The notes under the pieces: generated by a model | Told to the model about the DNA's origin: nothing | The model's database searches: none | The model's input: the letters and a program-made list of their open reading frames with translations, nothing else | Assembly: GCA_023426125.1 (NCBI GenBank) | Contig: JAFABI010000022.1 | Location: 12,113 to 76,112, forward strand | Origin: Bacillota bacterium | Lineage (GTDB): Bacteria > Bacillota > Clostridia > Acetivibrionales > DTU013 | DNA: 64,000 nt | Reading direction: 5' to 3' | Position numbers and translations under genes: made by a program | Part shown: one piece after another, positions 33,847-42,850 of the stretch | Layout of the letters: each line of letters opens with the position of its first letter | Numbering within the stretch: position 1 is the stretch's first letter

Positions 33847-35685
33847 TTGAACTTTTTAAAAGGAATGCCAATAAGGTCACAGCTGCTTATCCTTGCCTTG
33901 ACGATAGGCTTTATTACATTTTACATGTACATCATCACTTATGCCCAGGTGTCCAATGTCATTACCGATAACAATCATGAATACGTCGATAACATACTGA
34001 CTCAGGTGAAACAGTCGGTATCACAGAGCAGCGGCCTGCTGGGACGTATTTTGACAAACATCGCCTATAACGAATCGATCCAGAAATACCTGTTTGAGCA
34101 AAATGCATACACCCGATACGAAGACATGAAGACAATCGACAATTTCCTCTACAATATCCAGGAAATGGAGGATGGGATCATTGACATCGTCATTCTGGGA
34201 AACGGCGGCAACAGCTATTATCTGAAAGGCATGAACACCGTGACGAAAAATATCGTGGAAAAGCTGTCGGTAAATACCAACAATTATTTTTCCGGACAGG
34301 AGCAGGTGGTTTATCAGAATGTTGAAAGAAATTGCTTTTTGCTGGTCACGCCCGTATATTCCATTATGTCCGGCAGCGGACAGGGCAACAGGATAGGCAC
34401 TGCCGCAATCGTATTTGACCCAAAGGTGTTCAGCCTTAAAGTCGATGAAAAATTTAAGTCGTCATCCACAAAGTTCTACCTGGTTGACCGCAACAATACC
34501 ATTTATTCCAGCAACGACCAGGCATTGCTGGGAAAGCCGCTTGCTGATTTCATGGGGGAAAATGCCGGATCAAGTGCCATACAAAGCGCGGACGGTAATG
34601 GGCAGGACCAATTGAGCCCTTCCGGAAAGAGTGATACCCAGACAGTGAAAATCGACGGCGATCTATGGATTGTCAATACGGATACTCTTCCTGAAATCGG
34701 AGGGAAAATCGTAAGTGCGGTTCCGAGAGACAAACTATTCGAAAATCTTCTATGGATAAGAAAGTTAACCATTGGAATCTTCCTTGCAGCAATGGTTGCC
34801 TGTTCCATACCCTTCCTTATTATTACCAATAATATCGTTGACCCGTTGAAAAAGATGATGGAATTTATGTCTACCATCAAAAAAGATGATTTTAACAGTT
34901 TGAAGCAGAGAATCAAGCTCAAAGGCTATGTCGAGATTGAAACCATGGCCTGTGAGTTCAACAAGCTCCTTGACAAGGTGACCGTACTGACGGACAGTCT
35001 TGTGGACGCCAACACCAATCTGTATGAGGCCAGGCTGGCAAAAAAGCGTTCCGAACTGGCTTACCTGAAAAGTCAGGTCAATCCCCATTTCCTGTACAAT
35101 ACACTGGAAACAATGAAAGGAAGCGCGCTGGAAGAAGGCGCCCCCAACACCATGGAAATGACCAGGGCACTCGGACAGATATTCAGGTACAGCATAAAGG
35201 GAGACGACATGGTCAAACTATCCGAGGAGTTCAATATCATCACTTCCTATATGAAAATACAGCAAATCCGTTTTAACGGCAGAATAAAGGTGCAATATGA
35301 ATTCTCCGAAGAGGCGCTCCATGTCATGATACCTAAAATGATTATTCAACCGGTGGTTGAGAATGCAGTATTCCATGGGCTTGAGGCAAAGGTGGGGGAC
35401 GGGAGTCTCCGGATCGGTGCGGAAATTGATGAAGACGTGGTCAGCATATGGGTCAAGGATGATGGGGTGGGAATCGACCTGCAGAAATTGGATGAAATCA
35501 ATGCCAGCTTATCGGATACCCATGGAAAGCGGGAAATAGATTCCGACAACCGGCACATGGGTTTGTTTAATGTAAATAACCGCATCCGGCTTGCTTTCGG
35601 GGAACATTACGGGCTTCGGTTAGCGAGCTCCCCCGGGGCAGGCACGGAGGTAATACTGAAAATACCGGCAATTGGAGGCGATTAG
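33847..35685 (+). CDS. YesM-type sensor histidine kinase
   Basis: A 612-residue kinase with N-terminal membrane helix (LLILALTIGFITFYMYII), a long extracytoplasmic sensor region, a second helix (LTIGIFLAAMVACSIPFLII), HAMP, and the His_kinase segment QVNPHFLYNTLE (histidine near residue 414). The ATPase domain has QPVVENAVFHG, VKDDGVGID and GLFNVNNRIRLAFG. Start is TTG with GGAGGGAG upstream. It overlaps no gene but the partner regulator starts two bases after its stop. It probably controls the rhamnoside importer. Confidence 0.92.
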   Translation: MNFLKGMPIRSQLLILALTIGFITFYMYIITYAQVSNVITDNNHEYVDNILTQVKQSVSQSSGLLGRILTNIAYNESIQKYLFEQNAYTRYEDMKTIDNFLYNIQEMEDGIIDIVILGNGGNSYYLKGMNTVTKNIVEKLSVNTNNYFSGQEQVVYQNVERNCFLLVTPVYSIMSGSGQGNRIGTAAIVFDPKVFSLKVDEKFKSSSTKFYLVDRNNTIYSSNDQALLGKPLADFMGENAGSSAIQSADGNGQDQLSPSGKSDTQTVKIDGDLWIVNTDTLPEIGGKIVSAVPRDKLFENLLWIRKLTIGIFLAAMVACSIPFLIITNNIVDPLKKMMEFMSTIKKDDFNSLKQRIKLKGYVEIETMACEFNKLLDKVTVLTDSLVDANTNLYEARLAKKRSELAYLKSQVNPHFLYNTLETMKGSALEEGAPNTMEMTRALGQIFRYSIKGDDMVKLSEEFNIITSYMKIQQIRFNGRIKVQYEFSEEALHVMIPKMIIQPVVENAVFHGLEAKVGDGSLRIGAEIDEDVVSIWVKDDGVGIDLQKLDEINASLSDTHGKREIDSDNRHMGLFNVNNRIRLAFGEHYGLRLASSPGAGTEVILKIPAIGGD

Positions 35686-35686
35686 G

Positions 35687-37120
35687 ATGTATAAGATGAT
35701 TATTGCCGATGACGAGCATCTGGTTGTAAAGAGTCTCAAAGCAAGCATCGACCTTGAAAAATACGGTTTTGAGGTCGTCGGAGAGGCTTGCAACGGCATT
35801 GAAGCCTATGAGCTCATATTGGAGCTAAGGCCCGATCTTGTTTTTGTCGATATACGGATGCCGGGGATGAACGGACTGGAGCTTATGAAAAAGGTCAATG
35901 AGCAGCTGCAGAACACGGTGTTTGTTGTAATAAGCGGGTATGCGGAATTTGCATATGCACAGAAGGCCATCAACTACGGCGCTTTGGGTTTTTGCCTGAA
36001 GCCTTTTGAAGAAAGCGAGCTGCTGGATGTTCTGAAAAAAGCTGCATCGGTGATCGAAAAAAAGATGGCAAGCGTCGAGGCGGAATTTCTCACGCTCATG
36101 GACGATTATTCTCCCGAGGGCATGGGGAAAAAAAGCGAGCTGCTGACAAGCCTGGGATACAATTGGAATCAGGGTAGGGGGATTGCCCTGGCCTTATCCA
36201 TCGGTGAGGAAAAATTGGATTTGAACAGGGATATCCGGCATATAGCCTTTCGTGCCGGGAAAGCCAGATGCGCATATCTTCTAAACGGCGAAGCTCTGGA
36301 TAAAATAGAGGATTTATACGGAGGAGGAAGACTGCCTGAAGGCATCATCAGCATAGGCGTAAGCAATGCCCATCATTCGCCCGATTTATTGGAAGCTGCC
36401 ATGGAAGAAGCGAGTATGGCGGCCGAACAATACTTTATGACCGGAGAGAAAAATGTATATCGGTTCATCCGTTCGGATACCGGCCGGCTGGACGACCTTT
36501 TCCGTCAATTGGAGACTGCCGCACTGAAAAAAGATGTCCTATCTGTCAAAAAGCTGCTGGAGCAGTTCGGGGAACTCTTTTCCGGAGGCATCAGCGGCGT
36601 CTGGCATGCATTCAAGGTTTATAATATCATTATTTATTCCTTTGGCAAAACAAAGGCAGAAAGATACCACGATTTTATACTGAACTACGAGCTGCTTATG
36701 CACTCCTTCAAAAATGTCAATGAAATGCTGGCGTTTCTCAGGGATATTGTGATGGAGTACAGCGGCGTTAGCATAGATTATGTAAACTCAGAACAAAAAA
36801 ACCTGACGTTTAAAAACATCTTCAACTATGTCAACGAGCACTATCTGGAAAATCTCTGCATTCGGGACATTTCCCGGATGTTTAACGTCAATGCGAACTA
36901 TGTCAGCCATCTTTTTAAAAAGGAGGAAGGCACTGTTTTCACCGAATACATTACAAACCTGCGCATAAACTATGCCTCCACACTCCTCAAAACAACGAGG
37001 ATGCCCGTCGCGGAAGTCGCGGAAAAAACGGGCTTCAACGATTATTACTATTTCACAAGGGTTTTTAAAAAGAGCACAGGCAAGACGCCTACCGCCTATA
37101 GGACCGAAAACTCTTTGTAG
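35687..37120 (+). CDS. YesN-type response regulator, AraC output
   Basis: A 477-residue regulator: receiver domain (MIIADDEH, Asp55 in LVFVDIRMPG, CLKPF), a middle region of about 230 residues of the kind found in full-length YesN proteins, and a C-terminal AraC domain ending FNDYYYFTRVFKKSTGKTPTAYR. Unlike the short regulator at 9881 it keeps the middle domain. ATG 35687 uses GGAGG inside the kinase gene's end. It should activate the importer and perhaps the downstream genes from 37436. Confidence 0.92.
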   Translation: MYKMIIADDEHLVVKSLKASIDLEKYGFEVVGEACNGIEAYELILELRPDLVFVDIRMPGMNGLELMKKVNEQLQNTVFVVISGYAEFAYAQKAINYGALGFCLKPFEESELLDVLKKAASVIEKKMASVEAEFLTLMDDYSPEGMGKKSELLTSLGYNWNQGRGIALALSIGEEKLDLNRDIRHIAFRAGKARCAYLLNGEALDKIEDLYGGGRLPEGIISIGVSNAHHSPDLLEAAMEEASMAAEQYFMTGEKNVYRFIRSDTGRLDDLFRQLETAALKKDVLSVKKLLEQFGELFSGGISGVWHAFKVYNIIIYSFGKTKAERYHDFILNYELLMHSFKNVNEMLAFLRDIVMEYSGVSIDYVNSEQKNLTFKNIFNYVNEHYLENLCIRDISRMFNVNANYVSHLFKKEEGTVFTEYITNLRINYASTLLKTTRMPVAEVAEKTGFNDYYYFTRVFKKSTGKTPTAYRTENSL

Positions 37121-37435
37121 GAAATGCCGTAACAGCTTACTATTCTACTTTCTTCACGAGGTTGTTCACCGAATTCCATAACACGCTTTGGATGACAGGG
37201 ATGGACAAAATGGCACCTCTTGCACAGGAAGGGCAGCAATTTAAACAGCTTGTTTACAGGATTTATATAAAGTAGATAAGAATATCATTAATATTAAATT
37301 AATCATCAAATAGGATGAGAATAATCATCAATGTTTTATTATAATCAAATTATACAAGAAAAGTGCAAATGATTATAGCCGCAAAGGGCGCCCGGTTTTC
37401 CGGAACCGGGGATATTGAAACGGAGGCGGAAGGGT
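37121..37435. other. Intergenic leader with repeated ATAATCATCAA-like motif
   Basis: An AT-rich stretch with two direct copies of an (A/T)TAATCATCAA motif near 37298 and 37321, followed by TTATTATAATC and a GC hairpin CCGGTTTTCCGGAACCGG near 37393. The repeats could be AraC-type binding sites for the YesN protein. No T-run terminator was seen after the regulator gene. Confidence 0.4.
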
Positions 37436-38761
37436 ATGAAGGCTGGCATCGGATCTTGTGACATAACACCTGAAATCGGCATGCGTACGGAGCTGTTTCA
37501 GAACCTGTTCGTGGATAAAATTATCACCCCCCTTCTGGTAAAAGTTTGTATTTTCGAAGGACAGGGGCTTGCTGCTGCGCTGGTTACCGCGGATGTCATG
37601 GACTTTTTCTCCGATTCCTGCAGGGATATCCGAAGGGTGGTCAGCGACGTCACGGGGATCGGTGAGAAATGTATTTTTTTAAACACTTCCCATACGCATT
37701 CTGCTCCATACATCTACCCGACCGCCCAGCGGTATCTTGAAAAATGGGAAACCGGATTCCTTGATCCGGATTATTATGAACACCTGCTGCAGGCAGTCCG
37801 TGATGCGGCCATATCTGCAACGGATAGCAAAGAAGAGGTATGCATCCGGCATTCCAGAGGCTATGTCAGCGGAATTGCCTGCAACAGGCGTGTTGCCACA
37901 GGCGACGGCAAAATTGGCGTGCGGTATGGAAGAGGGGTGCCCGAAGAACTCCGCAGGTATCCGGACGGCTTGATCGATCCGTATGCCGAATGCGTATGGC
38001 TGGAAAAGACCAATGGGGAGCTTAAGGGTGTCCTTGTCAATTATGCATGCCATGGCACGTCCTACAACCAGTATTCCGAAATTTGCTGGGACTATATGGG
38101 CTATGCGCGGGAACAGATTGAAAGGAAACTGGGAGGACAGGCGCTTTTCCTGCAGGGATGCGCAGGAAATATCAGTCCCGGTAAGTATACGACACACGAA
38201 CCGTTGGAAGATGCCATGCTGCTTGGAAGCCGGCTGGCGGAGGCTGTGACAAACAGTTATCGGGATGCCGGCCTTGTGGATTCCCGGTCGGCGGATGCCG
38301 TTAATCACACGGTCCGGTTGAAGGGCAGGGTCACACTTTCCCGGGATGAGCTTGAGGCGAGGCTCGAAGAGGAACTGGACAGGGTCAAAATTCACCAAAG
38401 GAAAGGCGGCACCCGTTTCTATGGGAATATGGTGATAAGCTACCTGGAACGGCTGCTTATGCTGGACAACTATCCTACACTCGAGATTCCCTGCGAAATC
38501 GGACTGATTCGTATCGGTGGACTACACTTGTTTTTTCTTCCGGGTGAAAGCTTTATCCAATATGCGCTGGAAATAAAACACCATCTTAAGGGAAAACCGG
38601 TCCTGGTCATGGCATATGGCGATTGCACGCTTCAGTATATCCCCAATGAAGCTGCTTATGATGAGAAGGGCGGAATGGAGGATGATCCCGACTGGTGTTA
38701 TTCGGAACGGGGAAACGGAGAGGCTTTGGTAAAAGCAGCCATCCGGCTGGCAAACAGCTGA
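37436..38761 (+). CDS. Neutral/alkaline ceramidase-like protein
   Basis: A 441-residue protein like the N-terminal domain of neutral ceramidases: MKAGIGSCDITPEIGMR at the N-terminus, NTSHTHSAPY with zinc-ligand-type histidines, VNYACHGTSYN, and LFLQGCAGNISPG, which resembles the family's QGxxGD-SP region. No signal peptide is present, and the C-terminal immunoglobulin-like domain of true ceramidases is absent. Such short cytoplasmic forms are common in glycan loci of Firmicutes, where the substrate is unlikely to be ceramide. GGAGGCGGAAGG precedes ATG 37436. Confidence 0.75.
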   Translation: MKAGIGSCDITPEIGMRTELFQNLFVDKIITPLLVKVCIFEGQGLAAALVTADVMDFFSDSCRDIRRVVSDVTGIGEKCIFLNTSHTHSAPYIYPTAQRYLEKWETGFLDPDYYEHLLQAVRDAAISATDSKEEVCIRHSRGYVSGIACNRRVATGDGKIGVRYGRGVPEELRRYPDGLIDPYAECVWLEKTNGELKGVLVNYACHGTSYNQYSEICWDYMGYAREQIERKLGGQALFLQGCAGNISPGKYTTHEPLEDAMLLGSRLAEAVTNSYRDAGLVDSRSADAVNHTVRLKGRVTLSRDELEARLEEELDRVKIHQRKGGTRFYGNMVISYLERLLMLDNYPTLEIPCEIGLIRIGGLHLFFLPGESFIQYALEIKHHLKGKPVLVMAYGDCTLQYIPNEAAYDEKGGMEDDPDWCYSERGNGEALVKAAIRLANS

Positions 38762-38792
38762 AATCGGAAGTGAAAGGAATGGAAAGCTAAAT

Positions 38793-39548
38793 ATGGATGC
38801 GTTGAATTTTTTTGATTGCAACTGTTCAATCGGAATGAGAGGCGTGGTTCATCCCGGTTCATTTTATACGGTTGAAGAACTGGAAAGAAAAATGAAGCAT
38901 TATGGAATAGGCAAAGCATTGGTTTATCATTCAATGGCCAAGGAATACAATCCGGTTGTCGGAAACAAACTTTTGCTTGAAGAGATAAAGGCTCATCCCT
39001 CATTATACCCCGTATGGGTAGTGATGCATCATCATACGCAGGAATTTCCCGGACCGGACGAGTTGATACGCGATATGAGGAATCACGGGATTAAAGCGGT
39101 GCGTATGTTTCCGGGGCAATGGGAACAAAACTTTTCAGTAGCCCAATGGAACTGCGGAGAATTGTTTGCCGCATTGGAGGAATACCGCGTGCCTGTGATG
39201 ATAGGGCTTGATTCCATAGGGTGGAACGGTTTTTATGAGCTCCTGGGCAGCTATCCTCAATTGAACATCCTGATGACGGAAGCAGATTACAGGATCGATC
39301 GGAACCTTTACGCCATGCTGGAGAAATTCGACAACCTTTTTATTGAAATCATGGGATATAAGGTACACAGCGGGATAGAGGAGATATGCAAAAGGTTTGG
39401 CGCGCACCGGCTGATCTTCGGGAGCGGAATGCCCGTCTTTTCCGGAGCGGCCGTGTGCATGGTCACTTACGCGCGCATAAGTGAAGAGGAAAAGAAGCTG
39501 ATCGCAGGTGAAAACCTGGAAAAATTAACGGGAGGGGTCCGTTTATGA
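38793..39548 (+). CDS. Amidohydrolase-family protein (first)
   Basis: A 251-residue TIM-barrel amidohydrolase (amidohydrolase 2 type). The N-terminal metal motif reads FDCNCSIG instead of D-HxH, so two usual metal-binding histidines are replaced by cysteine and serine-flanked residues. HHHTQEFPG and the C-terminal RLIFGSGMPVFSG are recognisable. The loss of HxH suggests altered metal binding or a non-catalytic partner of the next gene, which overlaps it by four bases and keeps the motif. Confidence 0.7.
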   Translation: MDALNFFDCNCSIGMRGVVHPGSFYTVEELERKMKHYGIGKALVYHSMAKEYNPVVGNKLLLEEIKAHPSLYPVWVVMHHHTQEFPGPDELIRDMRNHGIKAVRMFPGQWEQNFSVAQWNCGELFAALEEYRVPVMIGLDSIGWNGFYELLGSYPQLNILMTEADYRIDRNLYAMLEKFDNLFIEIMGYKVHSGIEEICKRFGAHRLIFGSGMPVFSGAAVCMVTYARISEEEKKLIAGENLEKLTGGVRL

Positions 39549-40342
39549 TGGAGATGGCGGAAAAAGCAAGAAAGGGCATACCCATAACACATTTTGATAT
39601 TATAGACTGCCACTGCCACATGGGAAACTGGTTTAACTTCCATGTGCCGGAGGGCGATGCCGAGGGAATGCTGTCCAGTATGGATGCTTTGGGGATAAAA
39701 AAAGCTTTTGTAACGGCGCATGCATCCATCGGGCCGGACTACAAATACGGCAACGACATGGTGCTTGAGGCATTGGAGAAATATCCCGACAGGTTTTTGG
39801 GATATGTAACGGTAAACCCGAATTATGGTGAGAATGAAATGGCGAAGGAATTGGAAAGATGCTTCGGGTTTCCCGGAATGAAAGGGATAAAGCTTCACCC
39901 AAGCATGCACGGCTGCCCCATGGACTATAAAACTTATCATACGGCATATAAAGCTGCACAGGAGAGAAAATGCCCTGTTCTGATCCATGTGTGGGGTAAT
40001 GGGGATGTTTCAATGATAGACCAACTGGCAGGGCAGTATCCTGAAGCAATTTTCATCATGGGCCATGCGGGTGCGGAGATTAGAGCGATGGAACTGGCTG
40101 TCGAGGTGGTTAACCGCCATTCCAATGTGTATGCGGATCTGGCGTTATCCCGGATCTATGAAGGCAATGTGGAGTGGTTTGTGAGTCAGATAGGTTCAAA
40201 AAAGCTGCTTTTTGGATCCGATCTTCCATTTATGGATCCACGGCCGTCTTTTGGAAGGGTGGCTATGGCTGAAATCAGCGAGGAAGAAAAGGAAGACATC
40301 TTCGGTATGAATATGAAAAGGCTGCTGTATATACAGCAATAG
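39545..40342 (+). CDS. Amidohydrolase-family protein (second)
   Basis: A 265-residue amidohydrolase 2-type enzyme with DIIDCHCHMG (HxH metal motif), GIKLHPSMHG, VLIHVWG, FIMGHAGAE and KLLFGSDLPF, whose aspartate is the family's catalytic/metal residue. Members hydrolyse or decarboxylate small ring and carboxylate compounds. Overlap with the preceding paralogue implies coupled translation and maybe a hetero-oligomer. Substrate unknown. Confidence 0.8.
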   Translation: MMEMAEKARKGIPITHFDIIDCHCHMGNWFNFHVPEGDAEGMLSSMDALGIKKAFVTAHASIGPDYKYGNDMVLEALEKYPDRFLGYVTVNPNYGENEMAKELERCFGFPGMKGIKLHPSMHGCPMDYKTYHTAYKAAQERKCPVLIHVWGNGDVSMIDQLAGQYPEAIFIMGHAGAEIRAMELAVEVVNRHSNVYADLALSRIYEGNVEWFVSQIGSKKLLFGSDLPFMDPRPSFGRVAMAEISEEEKEDIFGMNMKRLLYIQQ

Positions 40343-40519
40343 GCTCAGGCTGATGTTTTCCGGCAGTGCTGTTTTTCTGATGGGAGCAAAGCGCAGGAAT
40401 GCACAATTGCACAGCGTCGGAACATAAGTATTGATCAGCCGTAAAGAGGTTGGACAGGCGATTGGAATACCTTTAGGATGGTCAGCCATAAATTTCTTGT
40501 GAAAATTCTAAGTTTTTGC

Positions 40520-40548
40520 TTGACTTTTGGAGCCATCCCCAGTAGAAT
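40520..40548 (+). promoter_or_regulatory. Promoter of tRNA-Glu/tRNA-Asp
   Basis: TTGACT (40520-40525), 17-bp spacer, TAGAAT (40543-40548), about 30 bases before tRNA-Glu. Confidence 0.75.
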
Positions 40549-40580
40549 ATACTTTGTCGGTTGACGCCGACGGTAACAAT

Positions 40581-40655
40581 GGCCCATTGGTCAAGCGGTT
40601 AAGACACCGCCCTTTCACGGCGGCTACAGGGGTTCGAGTCCCCTATGGGTCACCA
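40581..40655 (+). tRNA. tRNA-Glu: tRNA-Glu (TTC)
   Basis: Cloverleaf of 75 bases: acceptor GGCCCAT/ATGGGTC, anticodon stem CCGCC/GGCGG with loop CTTTCAC (anticodon TTC), T arm AGGGGTTCGAGTCCCCT, encoded CCA. Confidence 0.95.
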
Positions 40656-40664
40656 TTTGTTTAC

Positions 40665-40741
40665 GGCCCGGTAGTTCAGTTGGTTAGAACGCTAGCCTGT
40701 CACGCTAGAGGTCGAGGGTTCGAGCCCCTTCCGGGTCGCCA
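40665..40741 (+). tRNA. tRNA-Asp: tRNA-Asp (GTC)
   Basis: 77 bases: acceptor GGCCCGG/CCGGGTC, anticodon stem CTAGC/GCTAG with loop CTGTCAC (anticodon GTC), T arm GAGGGTTCGAGCCCCTT, encoded CCA. Nine bases after tRNA-Glu. Confidence 0.95.
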
Positions 40742-40753
40742 CAAATTACCTGG

Positions 40754-40782
40754 TTGACAAGAAAAAGAACTTTTGCTATACT
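40754..40782 (+). promoter_or_regulatory. Promoter of tRNA-Thr
   Basis: TTGACA (40754-40759), 17-bp spacer, TATACT (40777-40782), giving tRNA-Thr its own strong promoter outside the integrated element. Confidence 0.8.
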
Positions 40783-40807
40783 GTCAACTGCGGTAAATAA
40801 AAAGTGT

Positions 40808-40883
40808 GCTGGCATAGCTCAGCAGGTAGAGCAGCTGACTTGTAATCAGCAGGTCGGGGGTTCGATTCCGTCTGCCAGCTCCA
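40808..40883 (+). tRNA. tRNA-Thr: tRNA-Thr (TGT), integration target
   Basis: 76 bases: acceptor GCTGGCA/TGCCAGC, anticodon stem GCTGA/TCAGC with loop CTTGTAA (anticodon TGT), discriminator T, encoded CCA. The 3' 46 bases recur at 55341-55386, showing that an element integrated here and rebuilt an intact tRNA gene. Confidence 0.95.
40838..40883. repeat. Attachment site attL (46-bp direct repeat)
   Basis: The tRNA-Thr 3' part from the anticodon loop to CCA is identical to 55341-55386. The match stops exactly outside these limits (G versus T on the left, A versus G on the right). The integrase gene lies 57 bases inside. Confidence 0.95.
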
Positions 40884-40914
40884 AGGGTTTCAGGGTTTTC
40901 TGAAACCCTTTTTT
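40884..40914 (+). terminator. Terminator for tRNA-Thr supplied by the element
   Basis: AGGGTTTCAG and CTGAAACCCT form a 10-bp stem followed by TTTTT. It directly follows the CCA. The presumed original terminator is now after attR (55389-55419), so integration exchanged one for the other. Confidence 0.85.
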
Positions 40915-40940
40915 CATGCCTACTGTACCTGCAAGTGTAC

Positions 40941-42206
40941 TTATTGGTTGTGGAGGATTGATTTCATTAATTGACTACGCCTGTTAGCGGCATCCCTCTT
41001 CATTTCCTCATTTACATGGCCGTATTTGTCAAGGGTAGTCTTAATTGATTCGTGTCCTAGGTCATTCTGTAAGGTTTTTATATCGGCTCCAGCCTGTAAG
41101 CTTAAAAGGGCGAAGGTGTGCCTGAGGTCATGAATTCTTATTTCTTCAAGTTTTGCCCTTTTAAGTATGCCTTTGAGTGTCCTGTCAAGGTTCCTGGTCT
41201 GGACATAGGTCCCTAATTCAGAAGTGAATACAAGTCCTTTTTTAAAATGCTCTGCAATTTGTATGTCGTTCATGCCCAATGTTTTAAATTCCGCTTCCTG
41301 TCTGCTCTTATGTTCCTTTAGTTCTGCAATCATTTCGTCAGGTATGGATATTACCCTGCCTTGTGAGGATTCAGTCTTTAATTCGCGGATAGAATGCTTA
41401 CCAGCCACACATACAAGCTGCTGCACTACCTTTATTTTGCCTTTTTTAAGGTCGCAATCCTTCCACCGAAGCCCCAACAGTTCGCCGCGGCGTAGTCCGG
41501 TATAAAGCTCCAGCATGAAAGCGGTATAGTATCGTGACACCTTTGCGGCTTCAAGGAAAGTGTTTATATCGGTGACTTGCAGCGTTTTCATTTCCTTTTT
41601 GGGGTCTTTGGGAAGCTTTAAAGATTTTGACTTCCTTGCCGGGTTCACTGTCAGCAGGGGAGGGGTCTGGTCTTTTGCGCTTTCCAGTGCCGAATGTATA
41701 ATCACGTGCATGTACCGGATAGTACGGGGTGAGAGTCCGCCTTCCTTCAGGACCATTTTGCCGTTAACTTTATGCTTATCGGTACGTCCTCCCTCCAATT
41801 TTTTATTGTAAAGGTTTTGCAAATCAGATGTTTGTAATTCTAAAAGCTTTATACCTCCGATTTCAGGGATAATATGCTTTTCAATTATACCTTTGTATGA
41901 CGTCCATGTGCTTTCTTTTATTGCGGTCTTGATTGTAATGTTCAACCAGGTGTCAAGCCATTCCTTAAAAGTTATCTTGTTGGGTTCTACATATGTGCCG
42001 GTACGTACGTCTGATTTTGCTTTATCCATCTTCTCCTTAACTTCGGACTGCATCTTCCCGGTGAATTGGATATACCTGACACTGCCGTCAGGTTTGCGCC
42101 CATTTGGTATCCGTCCTACCCACAACTTATCTGACTTGCGTTGAAATATAGTACCTTCTCCGTTGCATCGTGCTTTTGGTTTGTGTGCTTTTTTCTTTTC
42201 TGCCAT
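40941..42206 (-). CDS. int: Tyrosine recombinase (phage-type integrase)
   Basis: A 421-residue integrase. N-terminal arm-binding region (GEGTIFQRKSDKLWVG), SAM-like core-binding domain (FKEWLDTWLNITIKTAI), and catalytic domain with LYTGLRRGELLGLRW (first Arg), IHDLRHTFALLSLQAG (His-x-x-Arg), LGHESIKTTLDKYGH (His and the tyrosine nucleophile). It recombines attP with the 3' end of tRNA-Thr. ATG 42206 has AAAGGGGA upstream; the longer frame adds 18 residues without a good site. Position at the attL edge, reading toward the tRNA, is standard. Confidence 0.95.
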   Translation of the reverse strand: MAEKKKAHKPKARCNGEGTIFQRKSDKLWVGRIPNGRKPDGSVRYIQFTGKMQSEVKEKMDKAKSDVRTGTYVEPNKITFKEWLDTWLNITIKTAIKESTWTSYKGIIEKHIIPEIGGIKLLELQTSDLQNLYNKKLEGGRTDKHKVNGKMVLKEGGLSPRTIRYMHVIIHSALESAKDQTPPLLTVNPARKSKSLKLPKDPKKEMKTLQVTDINTFLEAAKVSRYYTAFMLELYTGLRRGELLGLRWKDCDLKKGKIKVVQQLVCVAGKHSIRELKTESSQGRVISIPDEMIAELKEHKSRQEAEFKTLGMNDIQIAEHFKKGLVFTSELGTYVQTRNLDRTLKGILKRAKLEEIRIHDLRHTFALLSLQAGADIKTLQNDLGHESIKTTLDKYGHVNEEMKRDAANRRSQLMKSILHNQ

Positions 42207-42256
42207 CTCACAAAATCCCCTTTCTAAAACGAAGGCGGCATTTTCGCCGCCCTCAT

Positions 42257-42652
42257 TCATGCAGTTTTTTCTTGAAAATCATTTTGCAATTCACTTGCCA
42301 GTTTTACTTTATCTTCCTTATCCATTTCCTTTTGGTTCTCCTTAACCAAATCACTATGCTCTATTAATTCATCTTGCATCTGGCTTATTCTCAAACCATC
42401 AAAAAAACCTTGGCGATAAGAATAGCTTTTTTCAACGGATAGTAGGCCGCCTATAAGTCCATCAATCTGAAAATGTAGTTCAGTAAATCCTAATTCCTTG
42501 ATCTTGTTGAGTAAGTATTCCTCTTTTTTTAATAGGTTCACGTGGTATTCATCTCTTTTTAGCAGATCATATAAAGCATCATCACTCCTACTACACATGA
42601 ACTCAAAAAAAACCTGGTCCAAAGTTCCTTCTTTGCCTGCTCCGATAATCAT
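42257..42652 (-). CDS. Hypothetical satellite protein
   Basis: A 131-residue charged, mostly helical protein (DALYDLLKRDEYHVNLLKKE, QKEMDKEDKVKLASELQNDF). No family is recognised. ATG 42652 follows AGGAGG by seven bases; TTG 42658 is an in-frame alternative. It lies between the small-RNA region and the integrase gene, in the place where excision or regulation genes are often found. Confidence 0.65.
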   Translation of the reverse strand: MIIGAGKEGTLDQVFFEFMCSRSDDALYDLLKRDEYHVNLLKKEEYLLNKIKELGFTELHFQIDGLIGGLLSVEKSYSYRQGFFDGLRISQMQDELIEHSDLVKENQKEMDKEDKVKLASELQNDFQEKTA

Positions 42653-42736
42653 AATCAAGCCTCCTATAATATTTTTGTATTATTTTGTCATTTTTCCACA
42701 TATTATATACATGGCTGTGTCTTTCGCTATTCGTCC

Positions 42737-42850
42737 TTGTAGGCGGCTTCATGCTATGCTATAATAATAGCAAAGCTGAGCCCTAACAGGCTTTGTCTTT
42801 GGGAAGGAATCTGGGTGACCTTGGCGGGGAAGCCGGATTCCTTTTATTTT
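42737..42850 (+). ncRNA. Two-hairpin small RNA with own promoter and terminator
   Basis: TTGTAG (42737-42742), 17-bp spacer and TATAAT (42760-42765) predict a start near 42772. The RNA would hold hairpin AAAGC/GCTTT (42771-42795) and a strong 11-bp terminator stem, AAGGAATCTGG (42804-42814) with CCGGATTCCTT (42833-42843), followed by TTATTTTT. It runs against the leftward genes, overlapping the 3' end of the ribbon-helix-helix mRNA and the region before the 131-residue gene. An antisense or type I antitoxin role is possible; no toxin ORF was found. Confidence 0.6.

Noticed and set aside
40527..40757. 76-codon plus-strand ORF
   Set aside because: It runs through tRNA-Glu and tRNA-Asp; the cloverleaf genes explain the sequence.
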